Shown: positions 1-8,854, counted from the stretch's first letter. The stretch: DNA of 10,825 nucleotides from JBBTQS01 sp964627055 (GCA_964627055.1 CAZVGV010000022.1:1-10825), one strand, 5' to 3'. Notes: a model not told the origin generated them from the letters alone. Made by a program: numbers and translations.

Positions 1-353
1 GGGTATCAACAGGCACAATAGCACCAGGCTCGATTCCTGTTTTCGATGCGAATGCGGTGCGCCAGGCTTTGCGTGAATCTGGGGTGCCTGAAGCGCAAGT
101 AGAGGCAGTAACAGACGAAGAACTCCGTAAGATGTACGAGGAAACCGTACAGGAGTCGCAAAAAAAGGCAGGTCCCGCAACTCTTGGTACCGGAGGATCT
201 GCACTCAATTCTACTACTGCTTCTGCTGAAATCGTGGCACAAGCCCGTGGCATTCTTGTTCAATCAGGGATGACAAAGGCGCAGGTTGACGCGATGAGCG
301 ATGAGGAGATTCTCAAGCTCCTCACAGCAGCGGCAGCAAAAAACGAGCGATAA
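1..353 (+). CDS. C-terminal part of an unrecognised protein with a duplicated acidic helical motif
   Basis: The reading frame is open from the first complete codon (base 3) to the TAA at 351-353, so the gene enters from upstream. A GTG at 57 is a possible internal start, but the sequence before it reads as normal protein and no good ribosome site precedes it, so I treat the gene as 5'-partial. About 116 residues are visible. The start is Gly/Thr/Pro-rich and linker-like. Two related stretches follow, 62 residues apart (bases 57-137 and 243-323), sharing the pattern S-G-x3-A-Q-V-x-A-x2-D-E-E-x2-K. A Gly/Ser/Thr linker lies between them. Each unit would form two short helices with an acidic turn. 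No transmembrane segment is visible in this part. Twelve bases separate it from the giant exported protein downstream, which implies co-transcription. I do not recognise the family. That the gene is real is quite certain; its function is unknown. Confidence 0.8.
   Translation, partial: VSTGTIAPGSIPVFDANAVRQALRESGVPEAQVEAVTDEELRKMYEETVQESQKKAGPATLGTGGSALNSTTASAEIVAQARGILVQSGMTKAQVDAMSDEEILKLLTAAAAKNER
54..326 (+). repeat. Two-copy protein repeat inside the upstream partial gene
   Basis: Two copies of a motif of about 27 residues start at bases 57 and 243, exactly 186 bases (62 codons) apart. By eye, 12 of 27 aligned residues are identical, including S-G, A-Q-V, A and D-E-E, and most others are conservative (V/M, T/S, L/I, E/D). 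The DNA of the two copies has diverged much more than the protein, so this is an old duplication kept by selection, not a recent tandem copy. Confidence 0.75.
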
Positions 354-365
354 AATTCCGAGAGT

Positions 366-464
366 ATGCACACACGTTCATTCCTCAAGAAAACAGTTCT
401 CAGTATTGTCGGGTTTCTGACAATCGTGACTGTAGCCTTCACACCGACACAGTCAGCGCATGCG
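366..464 (+). other. Signal peptide of the giant protein
   Basis: Residues 1-33 have a basic n-region (R4, K8, K9), a hydrophobic core from about V11 to F25, and a polar c-region ending A31-H32-A33. This fits the A-x-A rule for signal peptidase I, with the mature protein starting at Q34. There is no lipobox cysteine, so a lipid anchor is unlikely. Sec export is inferred from this pattern. Confidence 0.85.
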
Positions 465-3400
465 CAGTTTGCGGTAACCGCACCCGTGCTTGAAGGTATT
501 ACACTCGAAGATAATATTTGGGATCGTGTCTGGACCAACCTCCAGGATTTTTTGCTACAGGCTGGTACAGTCGGACTCGTGAATCTTGTGCAAGGTTTTG
601 GACAGCAATTGGCTGCAAAGTCCGCTGAATTTATTGTAACGGGTGATTGGGGACAGCAGCCGCTTGTCTTTACCCAGGACTGGGGACAGTACTTGGAAGA
701 CACTGCATCGGGTGCGTTGGGTGAAATTTTGATGTCGTTTGGTGAAGGAGTGAATATTGGAATGAAGGGGAGCATGATGGTAGTTGAGTATGGTGGTCAG
801 CGACCGTCTGAGGAGCAGGTCAAGACCGTGCTTCGTTCTATGGGAATGGATGGTGTAGGAGTGGTGTCAGATGGTTCCAATCGTCATAAGCTGTACTTCC
901 AGCCTTTTCAGGCAGATACCCCAGATTTGCAGCAAGCAGTCGTTGGTCGATTGAATGCAATTGCTGGCGCAAAGCCTGTGCGAATGATCTCAATGGAGCG
1001 TGGTGCTGGCGCAAGCGGAAGATTCGGGCTGAACTTGTGTTCACCACAAGCACCTGAATTGCTGTACGCAATTCCAGCTACATTGTTCGGACAGTTGGGT
1101 GGGCAGGATGCAAATGGAGATGGGAGTGATGGAACTGGTGCAGCTGCAGCAAATCAACCGCGTTGTGATTTCAAGTTAGTTTATAACTCGTGGGAACAGT
1201 GGGCACAGGAGCAAGATCCAACCACGTTTTTCGGTAATTTCCGCGCTGTCTTTGACTTCAATCAGAACGATCTTTCGATTGCAAACGGTGCATTTTTTGA
1301 AGCAGGATTTGGGCAAATTGCAGCGCAGCGAAAAGCAGAGTTAGAGCGTGCGGCTTCTAACACCTACCGTGATTTCAAGTCGCAGGTTTCTGGCAACGTA
1401 CTTACACCTAAGGATAGCGTTGAGGAAGCTGCAGAGCTTGCGGGACCAAAGGCGCAGAAAGACGCACAGGATGCAACCTTTAATGCATTTGTTGCAAGTG
1501 GAGAGAGTATTGTTGCAGCGATTGCTGGAACATTTCTGAGCACACTCTCGCAGAAGTTGATGGAGAAGTACTTCTCATCGGGTGCAATTCCAGATGCTGG
1601 TGTGGGTGATACGTATGCTGGCGATTCGTTGTACTCGGTAGGTTCTGGTCGCATGTCAGCATTCAAGGCTATCTACGCAGATGTGTATACGCCAAAGGTG
1701 CGCGAAGTGAACAACTACAATATTCTTGCTGAGTTCCAAGCGTGCCCTGATCGTTACCCGCAGCAGAATAACTGTGTAATCGATTCTGATTTTGCAAATG
1801 CAGTTCGCCAGGCAGATTCGGGAGACTCATTGACCGTGCGAGAGGCTATTGAGAAAGGGTTGCTCCATGAAGATTGGTATCTCCTTCCACCAGATGACTC
1901 GCGCAATTCACAAAAGTCCTGCTGGAGTGAGGCGTACTGCTATAGTAATCTCGTGAAGTTGCGCCGTGCACGTATTATTCCTCTGGGTTGGGAAATCGCA
2001 GCACAGGAGTCCAAGGGAACACCGATCACCTTGGGTGAGGCGGTGCGAAAGTTCGATGATTGTAATTACGAGAATGATACGAATGGTGTTGCAGACAGTG
2101 CACATCCATATTGCCATCTCGTAGATCCAAACTGGATTCTCAAGGCACCTCCAATGCAGTGCCGAGCAAAGGTCTATAGTGCGGTATTGCAGTCTGCAGA
2201 AGCACCTCTTCGTCAGGAAACATGCGTCGACGATCCTACCTGTGTTGCAACAGACGAAAACGGTAAGTGTCTTGGTGCATGGGGGTACTGCACCCGTGAG
2301 CAAAATGCATGGAGATTCGAAGGGACCCGTTGTGAGGCGCAGTATGAATCTTGTTTGACACTTCGCCCTCGTGAAGGTGGAAGCGTGAGCTATCTCACGT
2401 CGACGCTCAATAATAATTACTGCAACGACAAGAATATTGGTTGCCGTGCGTATGCGACAACCAAGGATGCAAATGGTGTTTGGGATACATCTGGTAAGCA
2501 AATCTATTTCAATAAGGACGTAGCTACCTGTTCGCAGAAGGCTGCGGGATGTACTCGATTGCAGAATAGCAACTTGACCGATGTATATTTGCGTGTCGCT
2601 CCGGCTGGACTCAACTGCACAGGAAATGTTGCGACAGATCCTGCAGCATGTTCACAATATGCACGCACATGTCGTCAGGACGAAGTCGGGTGCAGTTTGT
2701 ATTCACCGACTAATGGAGACCCTTCAGTACCAGCAATCGCTGGTGCAGGAAATGTGTGTGATCAGTCTTGTGCCGGGTATGCGCAATATGTACAACAAGG
2801 AACACAATTGGAGCCAGCAGGTGCAGCTTCCTTGGTTGCATATTTTATTCCGTCAACAGGTCAACAGTGCTCCGCAGCGCAGGCTGGATGTACTGGATTC
2901 ACCAACATTGATGGACAAACATCGGGTGGAGAGTCGGTTTCGTACTTCACATCGTTGCGTACGTGTATCAAGCCAAATGAGGCTCCAAACGACACCTTCT
3001 ATACCTGGGAAGGTTCAGATACGACTGGATATCAGTTGCAGGCGTATCAGCTGAAGCTTGAATCTAATCCAACGTACAAAAATGCTAACGTAGAAGCCGG
3101 GGCATTGGTTCCTGCATACCGCGGCGAAATCGCGGGGACAGCGTATATGACGCAGTTGCTCGCAACGTGTACCGAAACGCTCTACAAGAACCGTGCAACC
3201 GATCCAAACTTCAACCCGGATTGCCGTGAATTCCTAGACTCCAAGGGTAAGCGAAGTTACCGCCTCATTACTGAAGTCGTTTTTGCAAGCAATGAGTGTG
3301 CCACTTTGCGTCGTAATGATGTGGTGAGCCAGGCAGTATGTAACAGTACAGGTGGATCTGTAGTTGATGGTGGTGCTTGTGTATACCGCGCATTGCCGAA

Positions 3401-6400
3401 GGAGAGTGGGAAATGTACTGCAGCAGCAGTTGGTTGCCGCGGATATGCTGGAAGCACTGCAGGGTCAGGACGCATGGTATTCCAGGATAGTTTTGAATCC
3501 ACAGTAACTACGTGGCAAGGAGCTACGTTGAGCACTGAGGCAATGGCAGAGAATGGACGATCATTGCGCATTGATACTTCAGCAGTCTCACCGGCATTCC
3601 CAACACAGTCAGGGAAGTCGTACACGATTTCATTCTGGGCGAAGTCTACCACTCCGCTACGCTTTAGTTACACGATCAATGGTGGTGGGGTACAATCGTT
3701 CTCTGGCGCGGAGAATACGAATCTTGCAACAACAGAGATTCCTGCTGATGGTGTGTGGCGTCCATACACCTTCGGGCCGGTCTACGTAGCGGAAGGAAGC
3801 CCAGCATACGCCTTCGTCATCACGAAGGGGCAGAGTTCTGGCACTTCCTTCGTCGACAACGTATATGTAAAGGAAGCTGATGGAATTACCTACGTCGTGA
3901 AGGACAGTTGGAAGACTCCGCAGGTGTGTGACGCCAATACAATGGATACGTTGCCAGGTGCAGCACTTGGTTGTCGCGAGTATAAGGATCAAACCGGTGC
4001 GTCGTCATACCTCACAGGATTTAGTAAGGTATGCCGTGCAGAGTCAGTAGGGTGTGGTGCATTTATTAACACCTTCAACTCTCAATCCCCAAGTGCGCAG
4101 GTGTTCAATACCGGTATTGATAAGGATGGTAAATCGCATCCAGAAGATGATGTTGCTGTGAAGGCAGATGAGATTCAGTACGTGGTAAATAATAAGCAGT
4201 TTTCATGTGTCGCAGCTGATGTTGGTTGCTCTGAACTCGGATTACCGAATAAGGCAGGTGGTGTCGATTCTGTATTCGTGAAGAACAATCCGGATCTCTA
4301 CGGTACACAGATGTGTAAGGCTATTGAGAATCGATGTGATGCATATAGTAATGGCAGCACAACAATGTACTTCAAGGATCCAGGAAGCAAAACCTGTACC
4401 TATCAGGTCGGTGTTATCGATGAGACAGGGGCTAAGGTAGATGGTTGGTTTAAGACCGTAACAGCTACGGGTGCGCCTGAAGCATGTGATCCTACGTTTA
4501 TTGCTGATGGTGCCTATGGTATTTGGAAGAACGGCGACGCGAAATACGCCGGGTACGCAGGTGTGTGTCCTTCAAGCGCAAATTCTTGTACCGCATTCAT
4601 TGACCACACAGATACGTCTGATCGATATCCAGGAGGTAAGCCATATTATTTCCTTGATAATAAGGGTATCGACACCACGTCGTGTAACGGTCAGGTGAAC
4701 CTGCGTGAAGGGTGTATTCTCTTCGATCGCACAACTGATACGAACAAACAGTGGAGTAGTAGTTTGACGCAGGCGGCAACCGCAAGCAAGGAAGGTACGT
4801 CGCTCACACCAGTACGACAGACAGAACAGCTTCCAGATGCGATTACAGTTGTTGTCGATGGTAAGACGGTAACGTGTGATACCAAGGTATTGGGGAATTC
4901 ATGTAAGCAAGTACCGAATACACAATGTGTGTTGGAGGTTGCAAATTCTTCATCGTACAACAGTGCGAATAAGAGTGCATTTGGAAAGGGAAAGAACGGT
5001 TTGCCCACAGGAGTAGGAAGCAGTGGGGATGTACCACAGAGCTGCACGCCATTTAAGGATGACCCAAATTGTGGCAAAGAGCGACTGTTCTGTCTCGCGA
5101 AAATGCGTGAGATGCAGGTAACGGTACCATTGGCAGTACCAGAGGGTGGTTGGGACGGTGTGAGTGCTAGTGCGCATGAAGCGACGTTTGGTGCACTGTG
5201 TACCAACAAACTTGTTGCAGACGTTGATGCATTCTGTGAGCAGCAGCTGGGATACCACAGTGGTTCGAATTGGATCTATCAATATTTCACACCAGACTTC
5301 CTCCGCACACAGTTGCTTTGCTATAGCTATGTCAATGGGACGGGGAGTGAGACTGCAGAAATCGTAGATCTTTTGACGACGCTCCAGCTCAAAGCGCGTC
5401 AGGCATGTGGTGTGAATGACAGTAACGTTGTAATCAAGGTGAACCGAGATCGTGTTTGCGGTGAGTGGTTGGCGTGCAAAACTTCATTCACGATCTGGAA
5501 TGAGCAGAAAGGTAAGTGGGATGATGTCTGTATTGATGTAGGTACGTGTGCTGAATGGAAGACGGGTGCTGATGGCAAATCAGCTGGTGAGTGTGCACGT
5601 TGGGTAGATACGACAGATACCACGGACAAAATTCTCGACAAAACGCTTTATACCAGTCGCGATGTATCGTGGAAGGGCAAGGAGTATTCTGGATACTCAA
5701 TTTATAACCAGTTCCAGGCAGCAGATCTCAGACCCATTGTGAATGCAAGCGGTGATGGGGGATTGAAGGATATTCCGTTGGGATATGTACATCCAACCCT
5801 TTCAACGAGTGCTTGCAACTCCAAGGCTGATGGTGCTTCGTGTGAGTTTGCACTTCCAATGCAAAGCGGAACAACGCAGGTGAAGGGTGTATGTCTCAAG
5901 AATTATGGATGTGTCGTTGGTAAGACCGGCGGGACTGTTGGATCTGGCACAGCGACGCAGCCGAATATGGTTGCTCGTACGTGTCGTGCATATCCAGAGT
6001 CAGATGCACCGTTCTCTGGAAGTATTGTGACCAAGTACACTACCGCAGGTGAACCATTGAGCAAGCTTGCGAACTTCCAGAACGCCAACACGTGTCAGCG
6101 CTACGATGCAAACGATGGTTCTGCGATTGTAAATGCGGAGGGGGAGCAGATTGGTTCGAAAAATGTTGTACTCAATCAGTGCGGTGGTTGCTCGTATCAG
6201 AAGGCGTATTACGGACAAACCGCGGTGCGTGGTCAGGCCAAGTACTATGACTTGCGAGCAGAATTACCGGCAGGAATTTGTCAGGGTGGATTCACAACCA
6301 ACGGCGAAAGTAAGGACGGTAAGTCTTGCACGCGTAAGTCTGAATGTGCTGACGAGCGTCCTGGTGTTCAGCCTGCTACAGGGCAGACTATCGAGGATAC

Positions 6401-8831
6401 TGGCAAGATTGATGGACTGTGTTTACCACTCAACCGTGTACAGAACGTGCTGGGTGTAGAAGGGTATTGTCTTGAATCTGACTTCTCGCAGGCGATTAAT
6501 GGTCAGCAGAGTCAGTACGCATGTCAGACGTGGCACCCTGCAACACTTATGGCAGGTGGTACGGACATCTACAACCAGTACCAGGAAGCTGGGTATGTTG
6601 CACCGAAGAACGCAGGACAATTGTACTGCACACAAGCTCGAGGAAATGCAGAGAACAAGGGTGCGCACACCATGTTCATGAACCCGAGTGTTGATACACA
6701 GAAGAAGATGGATTTGATTAGCAAGGATCCTAAGGTGATGGCTGAGTATCAGCTGTTCCCTCATTTGTCCAAGCTTAATACACAAGGATATCAGCTCTCC
6801 AGTTATTTCAGACTTGGGTATGTTGAACACTCGATTCATGGATTTATTGGAGCAAGTGAGGCTGCTTTCAATGCAGCAGGAACAACAGAATTCGTAGATG
6901 GTTCCTATCGACCTTCGATTCCTGCGTCAGGTGTGAGCGATATCTGGAAAGGTAAGGACTTGTACTTCAAGGATATTCAGCGCGCAGAGGTGACTATTGT
7001 GCATACGAATGAGGGTGCTTGGGCGATTCCACAGAATCGACAGGCGTTGACGAAGAGTATTCCTTTCTTCACCGATGGTCGGCTGTACTATGATGCAAAG
7101 AGCGGCGTAACGCAGCCGTATGCAACTGGATTGGTTAACGATAAGCACTTCGCAAACTCGAAGAGACTCCGTCTTTATTGGAACAATAATAACGACGTAG
7201 ATTGGGCAGGAACTATCCCGCTTTCAGGTGGAACTGTCGATGAGTCAATCTTGCGCGAAAAGCTGCAGAACCAGGTGAGCAATGTATCTCAAATCGTACC
7301 TGGTGGTCCGAACTGGTGTCCTAATGGAGAGCGTCTTGCGCTCATGATGGATATGGTTTTCGACAAGAATGACAAGTTTATGGGTCTGCGGTACTCACTC
7401 TGTGACGCCGTGTCCGGTGGTGTTGACCTTGAATTCGTTGTGACGTTCTATCTGCGTGAATACTGTACTGTTGCTGAGCGTGTGGTAGAAGAGCAGGCAC
7501 ATAAGGGTTGGACAGACCGTCTATGGACTAATCGCAAGACCGCATTTGTGCTCGCTCCTGGATCAGTGGGCCTCGCAGGAAATACTACGCCGTCATACTT
7601 GGTCGACAGTCCTGCAGCACCATTTGGTTCCACCGAAACCGCTGTTGATCCAACGCAAACACCTATCTATGTTGTGGCGCCAGGTGCGAGTGGATTGATT
7701 GAAAGTTCACCAGCAGGTGGTAGTCCGTTGTCTTGTGGTGATGGGCTTGGGTTTGATGGTTGGCCTTGGGACACAGCGAAGAGCCGGTGTGGAGTTTCGA
7801 TGTGTGTTGGTGGTGAGTCACATGGTAACTACTGCAACGTGCAGTCGGATTGTAAGCCTAAGAATGTGACGTTGCCTGGAGGGAAAACGCTCGTTGATTC
7901 TGGTGTGTGTGTTGGTATTCCACGTCGAGCTGACGATCAGATTAAGGGTAATTTGTCTGCAGAATCGGTGGGAGCGATTCAGTATAGCCGTGCACCGAAG
8001 GGAGACTTCACTCAGCCATACCCATTGCTTGATGGTATTTTTGCAAAGCAATTCGAGCAGTTCGTCTGGTCGCCAACGGAAAGTAAGTATAAGGTGAGCA
8101 AGACATCCGATGGAGATTCATCGTATTCCTTCGTCAAGAGTAAGAAAGATACGTCGTTGCGAGCTCCGGCAGTTCAGGCAGCAATCTGTACTCAGGATGG
8201 CTGTAGCGAACGACCAGATGGATCCATTGCGGTGAACAATTTCCGGAGTGGATTTATAGCGAGCGCTGGTGAAGCAACTGCAGTTCAGGTTCGTTTCTAC
8301 ACCAACGTGTCGCCTAACCAGATGCCGATCAAGCGCGTGGCAGTTGCGTGGGGTTCAGAGTGGAGCAACAAGACACCGAATGTAGAATCATTCGAGGGTT
8401 TGTATAAGAACCGTCGCCCTGTGTGTGACAGCAAGGATTTCGCATCATCGCCTGAAGCCTGCAGCGTGGGTTACTACCAGTTCATTCATTACTACACGTT
8501 CGATAGCTGTGTCTCTGATGGTGGACAAATCTTCACCGTCGGTGCCGATGGCAAGACCTCGCTTCCAAGCGTAACCCAAGGCAATGCCACACTCACCTTC
8601 GAGCCACTCAAGAAGGGCTACCGCGTCGGCGACCGCTTCTGCGCCTTCCAACCACGCGTCCAGATCATGGACAACTGGGGATGGTGTAATGGAAGCTGTG
8701 AAGGGGACGGGAAGGGGTGTTATGATGACAAAAATACTGGCTTTAAGTGTACGGATCTTTCCTTGAGTGCAAAGATTAAGACCGCTTCAACCCCCTTCAA
8801 CGGGTATGTGATCGTTCGAGAGTCAAAGTAA
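366..8831 (+). CDS. Giant secreted cysteine-rich modular protein, 2821 aa
   Basis: The ATG at 366 is chosen because it opens directly into a classical signal peptide; only a weak purine run (GAGAG, 360-364) precedes it. The gene ends at TAA 8829-8831. Residues 1-33 are the signal peptide. Residues 34-420 are mostly helical and cysteine-poor, with an apolar helix near 381-403. Residues about 455-686 are Cys- and Trp-rich and contain a basic stretch, YSNLVKLRRARIIPLGWEI, at 526-544. Residues 686-1408 carry an array of C-x5-[GRS]-C-x2-[YFL] modules, interrupted by a jelly-roll-like domain at about 1037-1169. Further Cys-rich and beta-rich regions follow to about 2500, including C-x-G-G type clusters at 2475-2496, then a PKD-like C-terminus (about 2653-2778). 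There is no C-terminal membrane anchor or LPxTG motif. The protein is therefore probably exported and disulfide-stabilised, acting at the cell surface or in an envelope complex. I infer, from memory only, a resemblance to giant proteins of CPR bacteria. The precise role is unknown; adhesion or a part of a secretion or pilus machine are both possible. Confidence 0.93.
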   Translation: MHTRSFLKKTVLSIVGFLTIVTVAFTPTQSAHAQFAVTAPVLEGITLEDNIWDRVWTNLQDFLLQAGTVGLVNLVQGFGQQLAAKSAEFIVTGDWGQQPLVFTQDWGQYLEDTASGALGEILMSFGEGVNIGMKGSMMVVEYGGQRPSEEQVKTVLRSMGMDGVGVVSDGSNRHKLYFQPFQADTPDLQQAVVGRLNAIAGAKPVRMISMERGAGASGRFGLNLCSPQAPELLYAIPATLFGQLGGQDANGDGSDGTGAAAANQPRCDFKLVYNSWEQWAQEQDPTTFFGNFRAVFDFNQNDLSIANGAFFEAGFGQIAAQRKAELERAASNTYRDFKSQVSGNVLTPKDSVEEAAELAGPKAQKDAQDATFNAFVASGESIVAAIAGTFLSTLSQKLMEKYFSSGAIPDAGVGDTYAGDSLYSVGSGRMSAFKAIYADVYTPKVREVNNYNILAEFQACPDRYPQQNNCVIDSDFANAVRQADSGDSLTVREAIEKGLLHEDWYLLPPDDSRNSQKSCWSEAYCYSNLVKLRRARIIPLGWEIAAQESKGTPITLGEAVRKFDDCNYENDTNGVADSAHPYCHLVDPNWILKAPPMQCRAKVYSAVLQSAEAPLRQETCVDDPTCVATDENGKCLGAWGYCTREQNAWRFEGTRCEAQYESCLTLRPREGGSVSYLTSTLNNNYCNDKNIGCRAYATTKDANGVWDTSGKQIYFNKDVATCSQKAAGCTRLQNSNLTDVYLRVAPAGLNCTGNVATDPAACSQYARTCRQDEVGCSLYSPTNGDPSVPAIAGAGNVCDQSCAGYAQYVQQGTQLEPAGAASLVAYFIPSTGQQCSAAQAGCTGFTNIDGQTSGGESVSYFTSLRTCIKPNEAPNDTFYTWEGSDTTGYQLQAYQLKLESNPTYKNANVEAGALVPAYRGEIAGTAYMTQLLATCTETLYKNRATDPNFNPDCREFLDSKGKRSYRLITEVVFASNECATLRRNDVVSQAVCNSTGGSVVDGGACVYRALPKESGKCTAAAVGCRGYAGSTAGSGRMVFQDSFESTVTTWQGATLSTEAMAENGRSLRIDTSAVSPAFPTQSGKSYTISFWAKSTTPLRFSYTINGGGVQSFSGAENTNLATTEIPADGVWRPYTFGPVYVAEGSPAYAFVITKGQSSGTSFVDNVYVKEADGITYVVKDSWKTPQVCDANTMDTLPGAALGCREYKDQTGASSYLTGFSKVCRAESVGCGAFINTFNSQSPSAQVFNTGIDKDGKSHPEDDVAVKADEIQYVVNNKQFSCVAADVGCSELGLPNKAGGVDSVFVKNNPDLYGTQMCKAIENRCDAYSNGSTTMYFKDPGSKTCTYQVGVIDETGAKVDGWFKTVTATGAPEACDPTFIADGAYGIWKNGDAKYAGYAGVCPSSANSCTAFIDHTDTSDRYPGGKPYYFLDNKGIDTTSCNGQVNLREGCILFDRTTDTNKQWSSSLTQAATASKEGTSLTPVRQTEQLPDAITVVVDGKTVTCDTKVLGNSCKQVPNTQCVLEVANSSSYNSANKSAFGKGKNGLPTGVGSSGDVPQSCTPFKDDPNCGKERLFCLAKMREMQVTVPLAVPEGGWDGVSASAHEATFGALCTNKLVADVDAFCEQQLGYHSGSNWIYQYFTPDFLRTQLLCYSYVNGTGSETAEIVDLLTTLQLKARQACGVNDSNVVIKVNRDRVCGEWLACKTSFTIWNEQKGKWDDVCIDVGTCAEWKTGADGKSAGECARWVDTTDTTDKILDKTLYTSRDVSWKGKEYSGYSIYNQFQAADLRPIVNASGDGGLKDIPLGYVHPTLSTSACNSKADGASCEFALPMQSGTTQVKGVCLKNYGCVVGKTGGTVGSGTATQPNMVARTCRAYPESDAPFSGSIVTKYTTAGEPLSKLANFQNANTCQRYDANDGSAIVNAEGEQIGSKNVVLNQCGGCSYQKAYYGQTAVRGQAKYYDLRAELPAGICQGGFTTNGESKDGKSCTRKSECADERPGVQPATGQTIEDTGKIDGLCLPLNRVQNVLGVEGYCLESDFSQAINGQQSQYACQTWHPATLMAGGTDIYNQYQEAGYVAPKNAGQLYCTQARGNAENKGAHTMFMNPSVDTQKKMDLISKDPKVMAEYQLFPHLSKLNTQGYQLSSYFRLGYVEHSIHGFIGASEAAFNAAGTTEFVDGSYRPSIPASGVSDIWKGKDLYFKDIQRAEVTIVHTNEGAWAIPQNRQALTKSIPFFTDGRLYYDAKSGVTQPYATGLVNDKHFANSKRLRLYWNNNNDVDWAGTIPLSGGTVDESILREKLQNQVSNVSQIVPGGPNWCPNGERLALMMDMVFDKNDKFMGLRYSLCDAVSGGVDLEFVVTFYLREYCTVAERVVEEQAHKGWTDRLWTNRKTAFVLAPGSVGLAGNTTPSYLVDSPAAPFGSTETAVDPTQTPIYVVAPGASGLIESSPAGGSPLSCGDGLGFDGWPWDTAKSRCGVSMCVGGESHGNYCNVQSDCKPKNVTLPGGKTLVDSGVCVGIPRRADDQIKGNLSAESVGAIQYSRAPKGDFTQPYPLLDGIFAKQFEQFVWSPTESKYKVSKTSDGDSSYSFVKSKKDTSLRAPAVQAAICTQDGCSERPDGSIAVNNFRSGFIASAGEATAVQVRFYTNVSPNQMPIKRVAVAWGSEWSNKTPNVESFEGLYKNRRPVCDSKDFASSPEACSVGYYQFIHYYTFDSCVSDGGQIFTVGADGKTSLPSVTQGNATLTFEPLKKGYRVGDRFCAFQPRVQIMDNWGWCNGSCEGDGKGCYDDKNTGFKCTDLSLSAKIKTASTPFNGYVIVRESK
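2421..4589 (+). repeat. Array of C-x5-[GRS]-C-x2-[YFL] cysteine modules within the giant protein
   Basis: The same spacing, a Cys, five residues, a small or basic residue, Cys, two residues, then an aromatic or Leu, begins at residues 686, 722, 769, 835, 1017, 1223, 1281, 1317 and 1401. Examples are CNDKNIGCRAY, CRQDEVGCSLY and CTAAAVGCRGY. Degenerate copies that keep only the second half occur near residue 1203 (LGCREY) and around base 4710 (EGCILF). Between copies there is often a strand with a Y-F or Y-L pair (for example QIYFNKD, TMYFKDP, PYYFLDN) running into the next Cys. The unit spacing varies (36, 47, 58, 66 and 84 residues), so the modules are not a clean tandem duplication. I infer that each module closes a short disulfide loop. 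Confidence 0.8.
3474..3875 (+). other. Jelly-roll (CBM/galactose-binding-like) domain in the giant protein
   Basis: Residues about 1037-1169 contain no cysteine in an otherwise Cys-rich region. They begin M-V-F-Q-D-S-F-E-S, run through alternating beta-strand patterns such as YTISFWAKS and PLRFSYTINGG, and end with S-F-V-D-N-V-Y-V. The opening (F-E at the start, then G-x-S-L-R-I), the central F-W-A-K and the closing F-V-D-N-V-x-V are typical of carbohydrate-binding module 4/9-like and related galactose-binding-like beta-sandwiches. Sugar or glycan binding is an inference from fold type; no ligand-binding residues can be assigned by eye. Confidence 0.6.
8322..8699 (+). other. PKD-like beta-sandwich at the C-terminus of the giant protein
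   Basis: Residues about 2653-2778 read I-K-R-V-A-V-A-W-G-S, then F-I-H-Y-Y-T-F, then R-V-Q-I-M-D-N-W-G-W-C. This matches the order of landmarks in PKD-type Ig-like domains: W-G-D-G near the start, H-x-Y in the middle, V-x-D-x-x-G at the end. Here the W-G-D-G is altered to W-G-S-E and extra cysteines are present. Such domains usually act as spacers or adhesion modules in surface proteins. The assignment rests on landmark residues only. Confidence 0.45.
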
Positions 8832-8854
8832 AAAAATATCATTGGCTAAATAAC

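Noticed and set aside
2581..3054. 157-codon + strand frame inside the giant gene, and many similar overlapping frames
   Set aside because: These are out-of-frame shadows of a continuous 2821-codon frame whose cysteine modules are consistent throughout.
366..8831. Use of TGA as a glycine codon, as in some CPR lineages
   Set aside because: The giant frame is open without any recoded TGA, and TGA serves as a sensible stop for the lipoprotein gene, so the standard code is enough.
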